Notes under the pieces: generated by a model
Seen by the model: the letters and a program-made list of their open reading frames with translations, nothing else
Told to the model about the DNA's origin: nothing
Database searches by the model: none
Translations under genes and position numbers: made by a program
Part shown: positions 10,759 to 19,109 of the stretch, one piece after another
Position numbering within the stretch: position 1 is the stretch's first letter
Layout of the letters: the number at the start of each line of letters is the position of its first letter
NCBI RefSeq assembly: GCF_049943335.1
Contig: NZ_JBNFVY010000004.1
Span: forward strand, 248,001-312,000
DNA from: JBNFVY01 sp049943335
GTDB lineage: Bacteria; Pseudomonadota; Alphaproteobacteria; Rhodobacterales; Rhodobacteraceae
Length of the DNA: 64,000 bases
Direction of reading: 5' to 3'

Positions 10759-11162
10759 GCGCCTTCCTCCTGCGTTTCGGCAAAAATGACCTGAGCCATT
10801 TCAAGCGCCTTGTTCATTGCGGGCAAACCGCCCAGCATCGACATCTGATAGATCACCTCGGCGATCTCTTTCTGTGTGGCCCCGGCCTCGAGCGCGTGGC
10901 GCACGGTGGATTTGATCACCGGTTCGTTCACGGCGCCTTGCGCCACCAACCCACCCAGGGCGACCAGCATCCGGGTCTTGGCATCCAGCCCGTCGGGATT
11001 GAAGGCGTTGCCAAAGAACATTTCCATCATGTCGCGCGGCATGGTTGGCCACATCTTGTCGAAGGCCGAGGGCTGAAAATGCTCCAACGCAGGATTGAAG
11101 GCACGCACCATCTGCTGGCCCTGCTCCATCATCTGCTCGAACATTTTCTGAAAATCGGTCAT
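10755..11162 (-). CDS. Carboxymuconolactone decarboxylase/AhpD-like protein inside the nuo operon
   Basis: 135 residues. The C-terminal half (KTRMLVALGGLVAQG, VRHALEAGATQKEIAEVIYQ) matches the all-helical CMD/AhpD-like fold. The AhpD CxxC redox pair is absent and the protein has no cysteine at all, so a thiol-peroxidase role is unlikely. The N-terminal 40 residues are Met/Phe/Gln-rich and amphipathic. It overlaps nuoI and nuoJ by 4 bp at each end, indicating tight co-translation. A complex I assembly or stability role is a guess from position only. Confidence 0.85.
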   Translation of the reverse strand: MTDFQKMFEQMMEQGQQMVRAFNPALEHFQPSAFDKMWPTMPRDMMEMFFGNAFNPDGLDAKTRMLVALGGLVAQGAVNEPVIKSTVRHALEAGATQKEIAEVIYQMSMLGGLPAMNKALEMAQVIFAETQEEGA

Positions 11163-11650
11163 CGGTAAGGCGCGTCCAGTTCCAGGTTGCGGGCGATCTC
11201 GGCTTCCCAGCGTTCACCGTTCTCCAGCAGCTTTTCCTTGTTGTAGAACAACTCTTCGCGGGTCTCGGTGGCGAATTCGAAATTCGGGCCTTCGACGATC
11301 GCATCGACCGGGCAGGCTTCCTGGCAGAAACCACAGTAGATGCACTTGGTCATGTCGATGTCATAGCGCGTTGTGCGGCGGCTGCCATCGTCGCGCGGTT
11401 CGGCGTCGATGGTGATGGCTTGCGCCGGGCAGATCGCCTCGCACAGCTTGCAGGCGATGCAGCGTTCTTCGCCGTTGGGATAGCGGCGCAGGGCGTGTTC
11501 ACCACGAAAGCGCGGCGACAACGGGCCCTTTTCATGCGGATAGTTCAGGGTCGGCTTGGGCTTGAAGAAATACCGCATGCCCACGGCGAACCCTTTGAAG
11601 ATGTCCGTCAGCAGAAAGTATTTCACCGCGCGGGTGTAATCGACGCTCAT
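11159..11650 (-). CDS. nuoI: NADH-quinone oxidoreductase subunit I
   Basis: 163 residues. The TYKY-type subunit carrying the two [4Fe-4S] clusters N6a and N6b. Both motifs are present: CIACKLCEAICP and CIYCGFCQEACP. The N-terminal amphipathic stretch MRYFFKPKPTLNYP fits the membrane-contacting helix. Located 30 bp after nuoH and overlapping the AhpD-like gene by 4 bp. Confidence 0.98.
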   Translation of the reverse strand: MSVDYTRAVKYFLLTDIFKGFAVGMRYFFKPKPTLNYPHEKGPLSPRFRGEHALRRYPNGEERCIACKLCEAICPAQAITIDAEPRDDGSRRTTRYDIDMTKCIYCGFCQEACPVDAIVEGPNFEFATETREELFYNKEKLLENGERWEAEIARNLELDAPYR

Positions 11651-11680
11651 GCGATTGCTCCGATACGTTGTGCGTTCATG

Positions 11681-12721
11681 TCAGCCCCCAACCGTCCAGC
11701 GGGCATAGGCCCCGCCAAAGGCACCGTACTGGGCCAGGAAGGCCACGATCACGACCCAGGCCAGCGACAGCGGCAGGAAGACTTTCCACCCGATCCGCAT
11801 CAGCTGGTCATAGCGATAGCGCGGCACGACTGCCTTGACGAGCGCGAAGAAGAAAAATGCGACACAGACCTTGAGGACGAACCACAAGACACCATCCGGC
11901 AAGCCCGGAATGGGCGACAGCCAGCCGCCAAAAAACAGCGTGGTCACCAGCGCGCACATCAGCACGATCGCCACGTATTCGCCGATCATGAACAGCAGGA
12001 ATGGGGTGGACGAATATTCCACTTGATAGCCCGCGACCAGTTCCGACTCAGCCTCGGGCAGATCGAAGGGCGGGCGGTTGGTTTCGGCCAGCGCCGAAAT
12101 AAAGAACAGGAACAGCATCGGCAGATGCGGCAGCCAGTACCAGTTCAGCAGGCCCAGATCGCCATCCTGCGCGCGCACGATATCGCTGAAATTCATCGAG
12201 CCGGTCGACAGGATGATCCCGACAATGATCAGGCCGATCGACACTTCGTAGGAAATCATCTGCGCGGCCGAGCGTAACGACCCCAGGAACGGGTATTTCG
12301 AATTCGACGCCCAGCCACCCATGATCACGCCGTAGACCTCAAGCGAGGACACGGCAAAGACATAGAGAATCGCCACGTTGATGTCCGACAGCACCCAACC
12401 TTCGTTGAACGGGATGACCGCCCAGGCGCCAACAGCCAGCGTCAGCGACACAAGCGGGGCCAACAGGAACACCGTCTTGTCGGCGCCGGCCGGAAACACA
12501 ACCTCTTTGACCAGATATTTCAGAAAATCTGCAAAACTCTGCAGCAGTCCGAAGACGCCAACCACGTTCGGCCCGCGACGCAGCTGCACCGCCGCCCAGA
12601 TCTTGCGGTCGGCATAAAGCAGGAAGGCCAGAGCGACGAGCAGTGGCACAAGAACCAAAAGCGACTGGCCGACAATGACCAGCAGGATGCCTAGGTTGGT
12701 TTGGGTAAAGAATTCAGCCAT
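11681..12721 (-). CDS. nuoH: NADH-quinone oxidoreductase subunit H
   Basis: 346 residues, normal length. An eight-helix membrane subunit at the quinone-binding junction of complex I. RRGPNVVGVFGLLQ, FALAETNRPPFDLPEAESEL (with ISAL upstream) and RYRYDQLMRIGWK are the conserved NuoH loops. Starts 14 bp after the small lipoprotein gene. Confidence 0.98.
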   Translation of the reverse strand: MAEFFTQTNLGILLVIVGQSLLVLVPLLVALAFLLYADRKIWAAVQLRRGPNVVGVFGLLQSFADFLKYLVKEVVFPAGADKTVFLLAPLVSLTLAVGAWAVIPFNEGWVLSDINVAILYVFAVSSLEVYGVIMGGWASNSKYPFLGSLRSAAQMISYEVSIGLIIVGIILSTGSMNFSDIVRAQDGDLGLLNWYWLPHLPMLFLFFISALAETNRPPFDLPEAESELVAGYQVEYSSTPFLLFMIGEYVAIVLMCALVTTLFFGGWLSPIPGLPDGVLWFVLKVCVAFFFFALVKAVVPRYRYDQLMRIGWKVFLPLSLAWVVIVAFLAQYGAFGGAYARWTVGG

Positions 12722-12735
12722 TTTGCCTCATGCCC

Positions 12736-13146
12736 TCAGACCATCGGTATTTCTTCTGCGGCGCAGTCCTGCGCGACGACTTCCGCGTCGATCGTGTGTG
12801 GCCCGCGCGGCAGCGCTGATGTGATGCTGTAAACAGCATCGGCGCGCCAAACACCACCCTCTTTGGCTATATTTGTCCGGATATGGCGGGCGAATCCGTA
12901 ACCGTTTTGAACGGCATAGCGGGCCACGGCGCAATCGACATAGCGCGAGACGGCTGCGCGCACCTCGTCTCCACGCAATTCGGCCCGGATCGACACAAGA
13001 TCGGGGCCCATCAACAGCGCTTCGGTCCCCAGGTATTCGATGACACGATCGCCCATCGGCGCGGATCGCTGAACCGGTTGGTCCTGCGACGCCGCGCATG
13101 CCGACAGCCCCACGGCCGCCACCACAGAGATCGCGCTGCGGATCAT
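12736..13146 (-). CDS. Small predicted lipoprotein inside the nuo operon
   Basis: 136 residues. The N-terminus MIRSAISVVAAVGLSAC ends in a lipobox (LSAC, Cys17), so the mature protein should be a periplasm-facing lipoprotein. Two more cysteines (VDCAV and AQDCA) could pair. No family was recognised. It overlaps the nuoG stop by 4 bp and is followed by nuoH after 14 bp, so it is co-translated with complex I. Function unknown. Confidence 0.8.
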   Translation of the reverse strand: MIRSAISVVAAVGLSACAASQDQPVQRSAPMGDRVIEYLGTEALLMGPDLVSIRAELRGDEVRAAVSRYVDCAVARYAVQNGYGFARHIRTNIAKEGGVWRADAVYSITSALPRGPHTIDAEVVAQDCAAEEIPMV

Positions 13147-15173
13147 TCGGCCGCCAAAGGCGCATCGGTGCGTGCCTTGGCCATCGCCGACAACTCGGCC
13201 ATCACCTCGGAGGCGCGCGCAATCGGGTTGGTCAGATAGTGGTCACCGCCAGCATAACGGATCGTCGCCTTGGCTGGATTTTGCAGCGGAATACGGTTCC
13301 AGGGGTTTTCCGGAACCTCGTCGATCTGCGCCAAATGCGGGACGTCCGCCACCAGCGCCTGGCGCAACTGAGCCATGCTGTCATAGGGCAACGTGGCGCC
13401 CAGTTCAGCCGACAGCGCGCGCACGATGGCCCAGTTTTCCTTGGCCTCGCCCGGCGGAAAGGCCGCGCGCAACGCCAGTTGCGGGCGCCCTTCGGTGTTC
13501 ACGAACAGACCGTTTTCTTCGGTATATGCAGCGCCGGGCAGAATCACGTCAGCGCGGTGCGCGCCGCGATCCCCATGGCTGCCCTGATAAATCACAAAGG
13601 CGCCATCAGCGATTTCGACCTCATCCGCGCCAAGGTTATAGACCACTTCGGCCCCGTCCAGACAGGCATCCAGCCCACCTTCACAGACCGCGCCCACATC
13701 CATCGCACCTACGCGGCTGGCCGCAGTGTGCAAGACCATGAACCCGCCGCCTGTGTTCTCGGCCAGCTTCATCGCCTGGCTCAAGACCGCTTCGCCATCA
13801 GCTTCGCTCAACGCGCCTTGACCCACGATCACCATGGATTTCTTGGCTTTCGTGTCTGGCGAAATGTCTTTCTTGGCCAGATCGATCACCGCCGCGCGGT
13901 CGGTGCCGACATGGACCGTATCAAAGGTCAGATCCACATCTTCGCCCACAACGCCAACGGTCGCGCCCTTGATCCACGCCTTGCGCAGACGCGCGTTCAA
14001 AACCGGGGCTTCGTTGCGCGGGTCTGTCCCGATCAACTGGATCATCTGGGCGTCGTCGATCTCTTCGATCCGAGCAGTCCCCACATAGGCCGAGCGGTTT
14101 CCGATGGGCAGCTTGGCGCCATCAGTGCGGCATTCGATGCGCCCGCCTTGGCCTTCAACCAATTGCTTCAGCGCATAAATCGCCTCAACCGGGGCCAGAT
14201 CCCCCACCAACGCGGCCACTTTCTTGCCCGTCATCGCCGAGGCCGCCTTGGCCAAGGCTTCGCCCCAGCTGGCCGGACGCAGCTTGCCGTTTTCGCGAAT
14301 ATACGGGCGGTCCAGACGCTGGCGGCGCAGCCCGTCCCAGACAAACCGCGACTTGTCGCTCAGCCACTCTTCGTTCACGCCATCATGGTTGCGGGGCAGA
14401 ATGCGCATCACTTCGCGCCCCTTGGTATCGACGCGGATGTTGCTGCCAATCGCGTCCATCACATCGATGGTTTCGGTTTTCGTCAGTTCCCAAGGACGGG
14501 CAGTGAAGGCGTAGGGTTTCGAAACCAGGGCGCCGACGGGACACAGATCGATGATATTGCCCTGCAGGTTCGAATTCAGCGTCTGGTTCAGATAGCTGGT
14601 GATTTCGGCATCCTCGCCCCGGCCGGTCTGTCCCATCTGGGTAATCCCGGCCACCTCGGTGGTAAATCGCACGCAGCGGGTGCACGAAATGCAGCGCGTC
14701 ATGTGCGTTTCGACAAGCGGACCAAGGTTGAGCTCTTCGACCGCGCGCTTGGGCTCGCGGAAACGGCTGAAATCCACACCATAGGCCATGGCCTGGTCCT
14801 GCAGGTCACATTCGCCGCCCTGATCGCAAATCGGGCAATCCAGCGGATGGTTGATGAGCAGGAATTCCATCACGCCCTCGCGGGCCTTCTTGACCATCGG
14901 GCTGTTGGTTTTCACGACCGGCGGCTGCCCCTCGGGGCCGGGCCGCAGATCCTTGACCTGCATCGCGCAGCTTGCGGCGGGCTTGGGCGGGCCGCCGACC
15001 ACTTCGACAAGGCACATGCGGCAGTTGCCCGCAATCGACAGGCGTTCATGATAGCAAAAGCGCGGCACTTCGATACCGACCTGCTCGCACGCCTGAATGA
15101 GGGTCATCGCCGGATCGACTTCGATTTCCTGCCCGTCGATAATGATTTTGCGGAGATCTGCCATTCGCGTCAC
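13143..15173 (-). CDS. nuoG: NADH-quinone oxidoreductase subunit G
   Basis: 676 residues, typical of the shorter alphaproteobacterial NuoG. The N-terminal [2Fe-2S] ferredoxin domain has CYHERLSIAGNCRMC, then HPLDCPICDQGGEC and CISCTRCVRF for the [4Fe-4S] clusters. A degenerate molybdopterin oxidoreductase domain follows. It carries electrons from NuoEF toward NuoB/I. It lies 3 bp after the upstream DUF5333 gene and overlaps the downstream lipoprotein gene by 4 bp. Confidence 0.98.
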   Translation of the reverse strand: MTRMADLRKIIIDGQEIEVDPAMTLIQACEQVGIEVPRFCYHERLSIAGNCRMCLVEVVGGPPKPAASCAMQVKDLRPGPEGQPPVVKTNSPMVKKAREGVMEFLLINHPLDCPICDQGGECDLQDQAMAYGVDFSRFREPKRAVEELNLGPLVETHMTRCISCTRCVRFTTEVAGITQMGQTGRGEDAEITSYLNQTLNSNLQGNIIDLCPVGALVSKPYAFTARPWELTKTETIDVMDAIGSNIRVDTKGREVMRILPRNHDGVNEEWLSDKSRFVWDGLRRQRLDRPYIRENGKLRPASWGEALAKAASAMTGKKVAALVGDLAPVEAIYALKQLVEGQGGRIECRTDGAKLPIGNRSAYVGTARIEEIDDAQMIQLIGTDPRNEAPVLNARLRKAWIKGATVGVVGEDVDLTFDTVHVGTDRAAVIDLAKKDISPDTKAKKSMVIVGQGALSEADGEAVLSQAMKLAENTGGGFMVLHTAASRVGAMDVGAVCEGGLDACLDGAEVVYNLGADEVEIADGAFVIYQGSHGDRGAHRADVILPGAAYTEENGLFVNTEGRPQLALRAAFPPGEAKENWAIVRALSAELGATLPYDSMAQLRQALVADVPHLAQIDEVPENPWNRIPLQNPAKATIRYAGGDHYLTNPIARASEVMAELSAMAKARTDAPLAAE

Positions 15174-15176
15174 CTG

Positions 15177-15563
15177 TTATTTGAATAGCTTGCCGATCTC
15201 GGTCCGGGCCTTTTTCTCGTCCTTTGCAAAGGCGCAATAGGACTGAGGCTTGGACAGATCGTAGCCTTTTGATCGGATATAGTCTTGAGCGCGGGCCATG
15301 TGACCTGCTTGTGCGGCCGGATCAACCAGCGCATCTTTCATTTCGGATTGCGAGTATCCCTGCGCGCTCACGTATTCGGCCATGTCGGCAATCATCCGCT
15401 GGCTGCGCAGCATGCGCACACCAACCGACGGACAGCTTTGCTTGACGGCCTCAACCACGAAAGTGCGGTTCACGATTTCAAGGAACTTCGGGTCCTCGGC
15501 CAGACCGGCGCCCATGGCAGGGGTCGCGGCCAGCATCGTCAGGGCAAAGAATGCCTGTTTCAT
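15177..15563 (-). CDS. DUF5333-type exported protein, second copy
   Basis: 128 residues from ATG 15563, chosen because GAGGA sits 8 bp upstream. An ATG at 15578 overlapping the previous stop is possible but has no Shine-Dalgarno. Residues 1-19 (MKQAFFALTMLAATPAMGA) form a cleavable signal peptide. One Cys in the first half and one in the motif PQSYC near the C-terminus are shared with the neighbouring protein, so a disulfide is likely. The two look like an old tandem duplication. Periplasmic, function unknown, co-transcribed with nuoG. Confidence 0.85.
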   Translation of the reverse strand: MKQAFFALTMLAATPAMGAGLAEDPKFLEIVNRTFVVEAVKQSCPSVGVRMLRSQRMIADMAEYVSAQGYSQSEMKDALVDPAAQAGHMARAQDYIRSKGYDLSKPQSYCAFAKDEKKARTEIGKLFK

Positions 15564-15574
15564 CCTGCGCGTCC

Positions 15575-15988
15575 TCATTTGGTAAAAAGCAATCGGCCGG
15601 TCAGGCTGTTGGCCTGAATTTCCTGATAACCGACGACGCAATAGCTCTGGGGCGCGCCGGGCTTGGCACCGCGCTCAGCCAGATAGCGCGCCGCTTCGGC
15701 GTTCAGTTTGGCTTTTTCGTTCTTGTCATCGATGAATGCCTTGATCTGCCCGTCCGAATACCCCTTGGCCCGGGCATAGTCGCGCAGGACATACAATTTG
15801 CGCAGCGCCGCCAGTTTGCGCGCCCCGATCTTGTCGCAGTGTTGGTCGATCTTGTCGCCGATGAACCCGGCGAGCAGTTGATCGTGTACGTATTTGTCCG
15901 ACGACAGTGGCGGCAGAGCGTGCGCGCTGGCCGCTGTCATACCGAGTGCGCCGGCCAACAGCGCGGTTTTCACGTTCGACAACGTCAT
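15575..15988 (-). CDS. DUF5333-type exported protein, first copy
   Basis: 137 residues from ATG 15988, which has AAGGA 7 bp upstream; a longer reading from 16198 would overlap the DUF3291 gene. The signal peptide ends around ASAHA. It shares with the next protein the order Cys, a helical middle with YARAKGYSDGQ (AQGYSQSE in the partner), and the C-terminal PQSYC. It is separated from the DUF3291 gene by 143 bp, the largest gap in the nuo array. Function unknown. Confidence 0.85.
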   Translation of the reverse strand: MTLSNVKTALLAGALGMTAASAHALPPLSSDKYVHDQLLAGFIGDKIDQHCDKIGARKLAALRKLYVLRDYARAKGYSDGQIKAFIDDKNEKAKLNAEAARYLAERGAKPGAPQSYCVVGYQEIQANSLTGRLLFTK

Positions 15989-16131
15989 GGTGATCCTTGT
16001 CCGTTGGGCTGCCCGCCCGCGCCGCGCGATTGGTCGCGTCTTTGCGCAGGCCACGATAGCCCGGTCCAATTTGCTGTCCCCATATTCGTCAGCACGCTGC
16101 GCGGCGACGCGCGGATATGCAATAACGGCAC

Positions 16132-16632
16132 TCATTCTGCGGCCACCGTGACGCATTGATGTGCCGTATAAAGTTGGGCATCGCGGGCATAGTCCCAATC
16201 AAAGGCGAAATCGCTGGCACCATGCGTGCGCAGATGTTCCAGCCGCGCCAATGCCTCATCCAACGTGGGCCGGTGACCTTCGCGCACCCACCACATCACA
16301 AAATGCAGTTGGCCCGACACGTCGAACCAGTCACGCCGGCGACCGTAGAATATCTTGTGCACCGTGTTCCACACAAAGTTTTCCAGACTGGGCACGTCCT
16401 GCCAGACGGTCAGGTTCGCCACGAACTGCGGGTCCCCCGCGATCTTGGTGTCGGTGTTGCCAGTGCCCGGCGCGCCCGAGCCTTCCATCATCCACACGAA
16501 CCCCGGCATCCGTTTGCCCATGTCGTTGATGCGGTCAAGATTCTGCATGAATTCGGCCAGACGCGGATCATCCGTCGGCGCGACAAGACGCCCGACGTTC
16601 AATTGCGCAAGTTGGTGGCCGCTCGGCTGCAT
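16132..16632 (-). CDS. DUF3291 domain protein inside the nuo operon
   Basis: 166 residues. LAQLNVGRLVAPTDDPRLAEF, FVWMMEG and NLTVWQDVPSLENFVW match the DUF3291 family, small proteins with a ferredoxin-like fold resembling antibiotic-biosynthesis monooxygenases or heme-degrading enzymes. WWVREGHRPTLDEALARL is also typical. It lies 3 bp after nuoF. No catalytic role is established for the family, so a function with complex I is inference from position. Confidence 0.85.
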   Translation of the reverse strand: MQPSGHQLAQLNVGRLVAPTDDPRLAEFMQNLDRINDMGKRMPGFVWMMEGSGAPGTGNTDTKIAGDPQFVANLTVWQDVPSLENFVWNTVHKIFYGRRRDWFDVSGQLHFVMWWVREGHRPTLDEALARLEHLRTHGASDFAFDWDYARDAQLYTAHQCVTVAAE

Positions 16633-16635
16633 GGG

Positions 16636-17934
16636 TTACTCCGCGGCCATCGCGCCGATGCGGCCCGTCTTCTGCGCCTTGATCCGGTCTTCGATTTCGT
16701 CACGGAAATTGCGGATCAGGCCCTGGATCGGCCACGCCGCTGCGTCGCCCAAGGCACAGATCGTGTGGCCTTCGACCTGCTTGGTCACGTCGAAGAGCAT
16801 GTCGATTTCCTCGATCTCGGCCTCGCCGCGGACCAGTCGATCCATCACCCGCATCATCCAGCCGGTGCCTTCGCGGCACGGCGTGCACTGGCCGCAGCTT
16901 TCGTGCTTGTAGAATTTTGACAGGCGCCAGATTGCCTTGATGATGTCAGTTGATTTATCCATCACGATCACGGCCGCCGTGCCAAGACCCGACTGCAGAT
17001 CATTGCGCAGGTAATCGAAATCCATGACGGCGTCTTTCATGTTTTCACCGCGCACACAGGGCACGGACGATCCGCCCGGAATCACCGCCAATAGATTGTC
17101 CCAGCCGCCGCGAATGCCGCCGCAATGCCGCTCGATCAGTTCTTCGAAGGAAATCGACATGGCCTCTTCGACCACGCAGGGGTTGTTGACGTGGCCACTG
17201 ATTGCGAACAGCTTGGTGCCTGCGTTGTTCGGGCGGCCAAAGCCTGCGAACCAATCGGGGCCACGGCGCAAAATCGTCGGCACAACGGCGATGGATTCCA
17301 CGTTGTTCACCGTGGTCGGGCAGCCATAGAGCCCCGCCCCCGCCGGAAACGGCGGCTTCATGCGCGGCATGCCCTTTTTGCCTTCCAGGCTTTCGAGCAA
17401 CGCAGTTTCTTCGCCGCAGATATATGCCCCCGCCCCGTGATGCAGGAACAGGTCGAAATCCCAGCCCGATCCGGCAGCGTTCTTGCCCAAAAGCCCCGCG
17501 TCGTAAGCTTCGTCAATCGCCGCCTGCAGCGCCTCGCGCTCGCGGATGTATTCGCCGCGCAGATAGATGTAGCAGGTATGCGCATTCATCGCGAAAGACG
17601 CGATCAGGCAGCCTTCGATCAGCGTGTGCGGATCGTGACGCATGATTTCACGGTCTTTGCAGGTGCCCGGTTCGGATTCGTCGGCATTGACCACCAGATA
17701 CGATGGCCGCCCGTCGCTTTCCTTGGGCATGAAAGACCACTTCAAACCGGTGGGGAACCCTGCCCCGCCACGCCCGCGCAGCCCCGACGCCTTCATCTGC
17801 TCGACGATCCAGTCGCGCCCCTTCGCCACGATGCCTGCCGTGCCGTCCCAGTGACCGCGCGCCTTGGCGCCAGCCAGGGTGCGGTCGTGCATCCCGTAAA
17901 GGTTCGTGAAGATCCGGTCCTGATCTTTCAGCAT
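16636..17934 (-). CDS. nuoF: NADH-quinone oxidoreductase subunit F
   Basis: 432 residues. The NADH- and FMN-binding flavoprotein subunit. GLRGRGGAGFPTGLKW is the Rossmann-like NADH/FMN loop, and a second glycine-rich stretch is GAGAYICGEETALLESLEG. SCGQCTPCREGTGWM plus HTICALGDAAAWP supply the four cysteines of the [4Fe-4S] cluster N3. Separated from DUF5337 by 11 bp. Confidence 0.98.
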   Translation of the reverse strand: MLKDQDRIFTNLYGMHDRTLAGAKARGHWDGTAGIVAKGRDWIVEQMKASGLRGRGGAGFPTGLKWSFMPKESDGRPSYLVVNADESEPGTCKDREIMRHDPHTLIEGCLIASFAMNAHTCYIYLRGEYIREREALQAAIDEAYDAGLLGKNAAGSGWDFDLFLHHGAGAYICGEETALLESLEGKKGMPRMKPPFPAGAGLYGCPTTVNNVESIAVVPTILRRGPDWFAGFGRPNNAGTKLFAISGHVNNPCVVEEAMSISFEELIERHCGGIRGGWDNLLAVIPGGSSVPCVRGENMKDAVMDFDYLRNDLQSGLGTAAVIVMDKSTDIIKAIWRLSKFYKHESCGQCTPCREGTGWMMRVMDRLVRGEAEIEEIDMLFDVTKQVEGHTICALGDAAAWPIQGLIRNFRDEIEDRIKAQKTGRIGAMAAE

Positions 17935-17945
17935 GTGCTACGTCC

Positions 17946-18164
17946 TCAACTGTCCTGGCGTGCGCGCCAGATCTGATAGATGTTCACCAACGCCCAGACA
18001 AAGGCCGCCAGCGCCGCGAAGTCGAACAGCAGGGCGTAGGATCCATCCAGGCCCATCTGCCGCCCCACGAAATTGACCCCCAGCCAGATGATCATCGTCG
18101 CCGCGATGACGATCCCGACCATCCGGGCCTTGCGGGCGAGACGATGTTCTTCGTCTGGGGTCAC
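17946..18164 (-). CDS. DUF5337-type small membrane protein
   Basis: 72 residues with a charged N-terminus (MTPDEEHRLARKARM) and two hydrophobic helices at about 15-33 and 41-62, ending in RARQDS. It matches the DUF5337 group of short two-helix membrane proteins found in Rhodobacterales. It sits 10 bp after the membrane HHH protein and 11 bp before nuoF. A supernumerary membrane-arm subunit or assembly factor is conceivable but untested. Confidence 0.85.
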   Translation of the reverse strand: MTPDEEHRLARKARMVGIVIAATMIIWLGVNFVGRQMGLDGSYALLFDFAALAAFVWALVNIYQIWRARQDS

Positions 18165-18174
18165 GAGTCAGTCC

Positions 18175-19071
18175 TCAATACACGCCGCCTTTAGTGACGC
18201 GTTTCGAAAATTCCGTCTGCCCGCCCTTGGCCAGAATCTTGGCTTGCTGAACCCAGCCGTCCCGAGTCGGGCGCCCCTTGTTCACGCCGGTCAGGGCATT
18301 GTCCACCCATTCGACTTCCTTCTTGCGCCAGCTGGCGATCTGATCGAAGTGGAAAATGCCCATTTCATGAAGGACGCTTTCCAATTTCGGGCCAATGCCC
18401 TTGATCTGTTTCAGATCGTCGGGCCCGCCAGCGCGTGCCTTTTCCAGCAGTTCGGGCTTGCCGTCCTTGGCTACGGGTTTGCGCGCAGGTTTCTCGGCGG
18501 CCGGTTTTTTGGCAGCGGGCTTTTTAGCAGGTTTGCTGGCATCTTGAGTCTCGGGCTTGCTGAGCTCTTTCGCGGTTTCGGCCAAAGCCATGGTCGACGA
18601 CACGCCTGCAGCTTTCGCGGGGGGCTCGTATTTCCACTCGCCCTTGCGTTCCGACAACTCGGTCTGGCCGGCCAATTCTTTGGACGGCTTGATTTCAGCC
18701 CTCGGGGCCGGTGGGGCCGCTGGGGGGGGCATCGCCGCCGCCGCTTTCACGCGCGCGTCATCTGATGACGGTGTGCTATCTTGGGCGGGCGGGGCTTGGG
18801 CGGGCGCGGTGGGCTGAGTTGCCACCGGATCAGGGTTTGTCGACGTGGGCGCGGGCGCCATTGGCACAGCATCGACGCTATCGCCCGACGGGTACCAGCC
18901 GATCCAAAGCAGGATAGCCACCAGGATCGTCACCAGCGCCCCAAGCAACAACGCGCCAACCGCGGTATATTCGGCCATGAACAACAGCAGCAAAAACGCC
19001 ACGGCGCCAGCGATGCAGGCCCAAAGAATGATCTTGGGCCATACGCTGTCGGTGTGATTATCACTCATCAT
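18175..19071 (-). CDS. Membrane-anchored protein with the same C-terminal helix-hairpin-helix domain as NuoE
   Basis: 298 residues. Two transmembrane helices (about 13-35 and 39-60) are followed by a Pro/Ala/Lys-rich linker (about 70-205). A C-terminal domain starts at DDLKQIKGIGPKLE and ends TEFSKRVTKGGVY. That domain matches the NuoE C-terminus at about 50 of 73 aligned positions by eye. The GIGPKLE turn resembles a helix-hairpin-helix, normally a DNA- or protein-binding element. Lying between nuoE and DUF5337, it may tether something to complex I; function unknown. Confidence 0.85.
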   Translation of the reverse strand: MMSDNHTDSVWPKIILWACIAGAVAFLLLLFMAEYTAVGALLLGALVTILVAILLWIGWYPSGDSVDAVPMAPAPTSTNPDPVATQPTAPAQAPPAQDSTPSSDDARVKAAAAMPPPAAPPAPRAEIKPSKELAGQTELSERKGEWKYEPPAKAAGVSSTMALAETAKELSKPETQDASKPAKKPAAKKPAAEKPARKPVAKDGKPELLEKARAGGPDDLKQIKGIGPKLESVLHEMGIFHFDQIASWRKKEVEWVDNALTGVNKGRPTRDGWVQQAKILAKGGQTEFSKRVTKGGVY

Positions 19072-19109
19072 TGAACTCCCTGTCCCAGGTTCTTTTTGAT
19101 TTGTCCTGT

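Noticed and set aside
13098..15188. 696-codon plus-strand frame opposite nuoG
   Set aside because: Antisense to nuoG over nearly its whole length, no recognisable motif.
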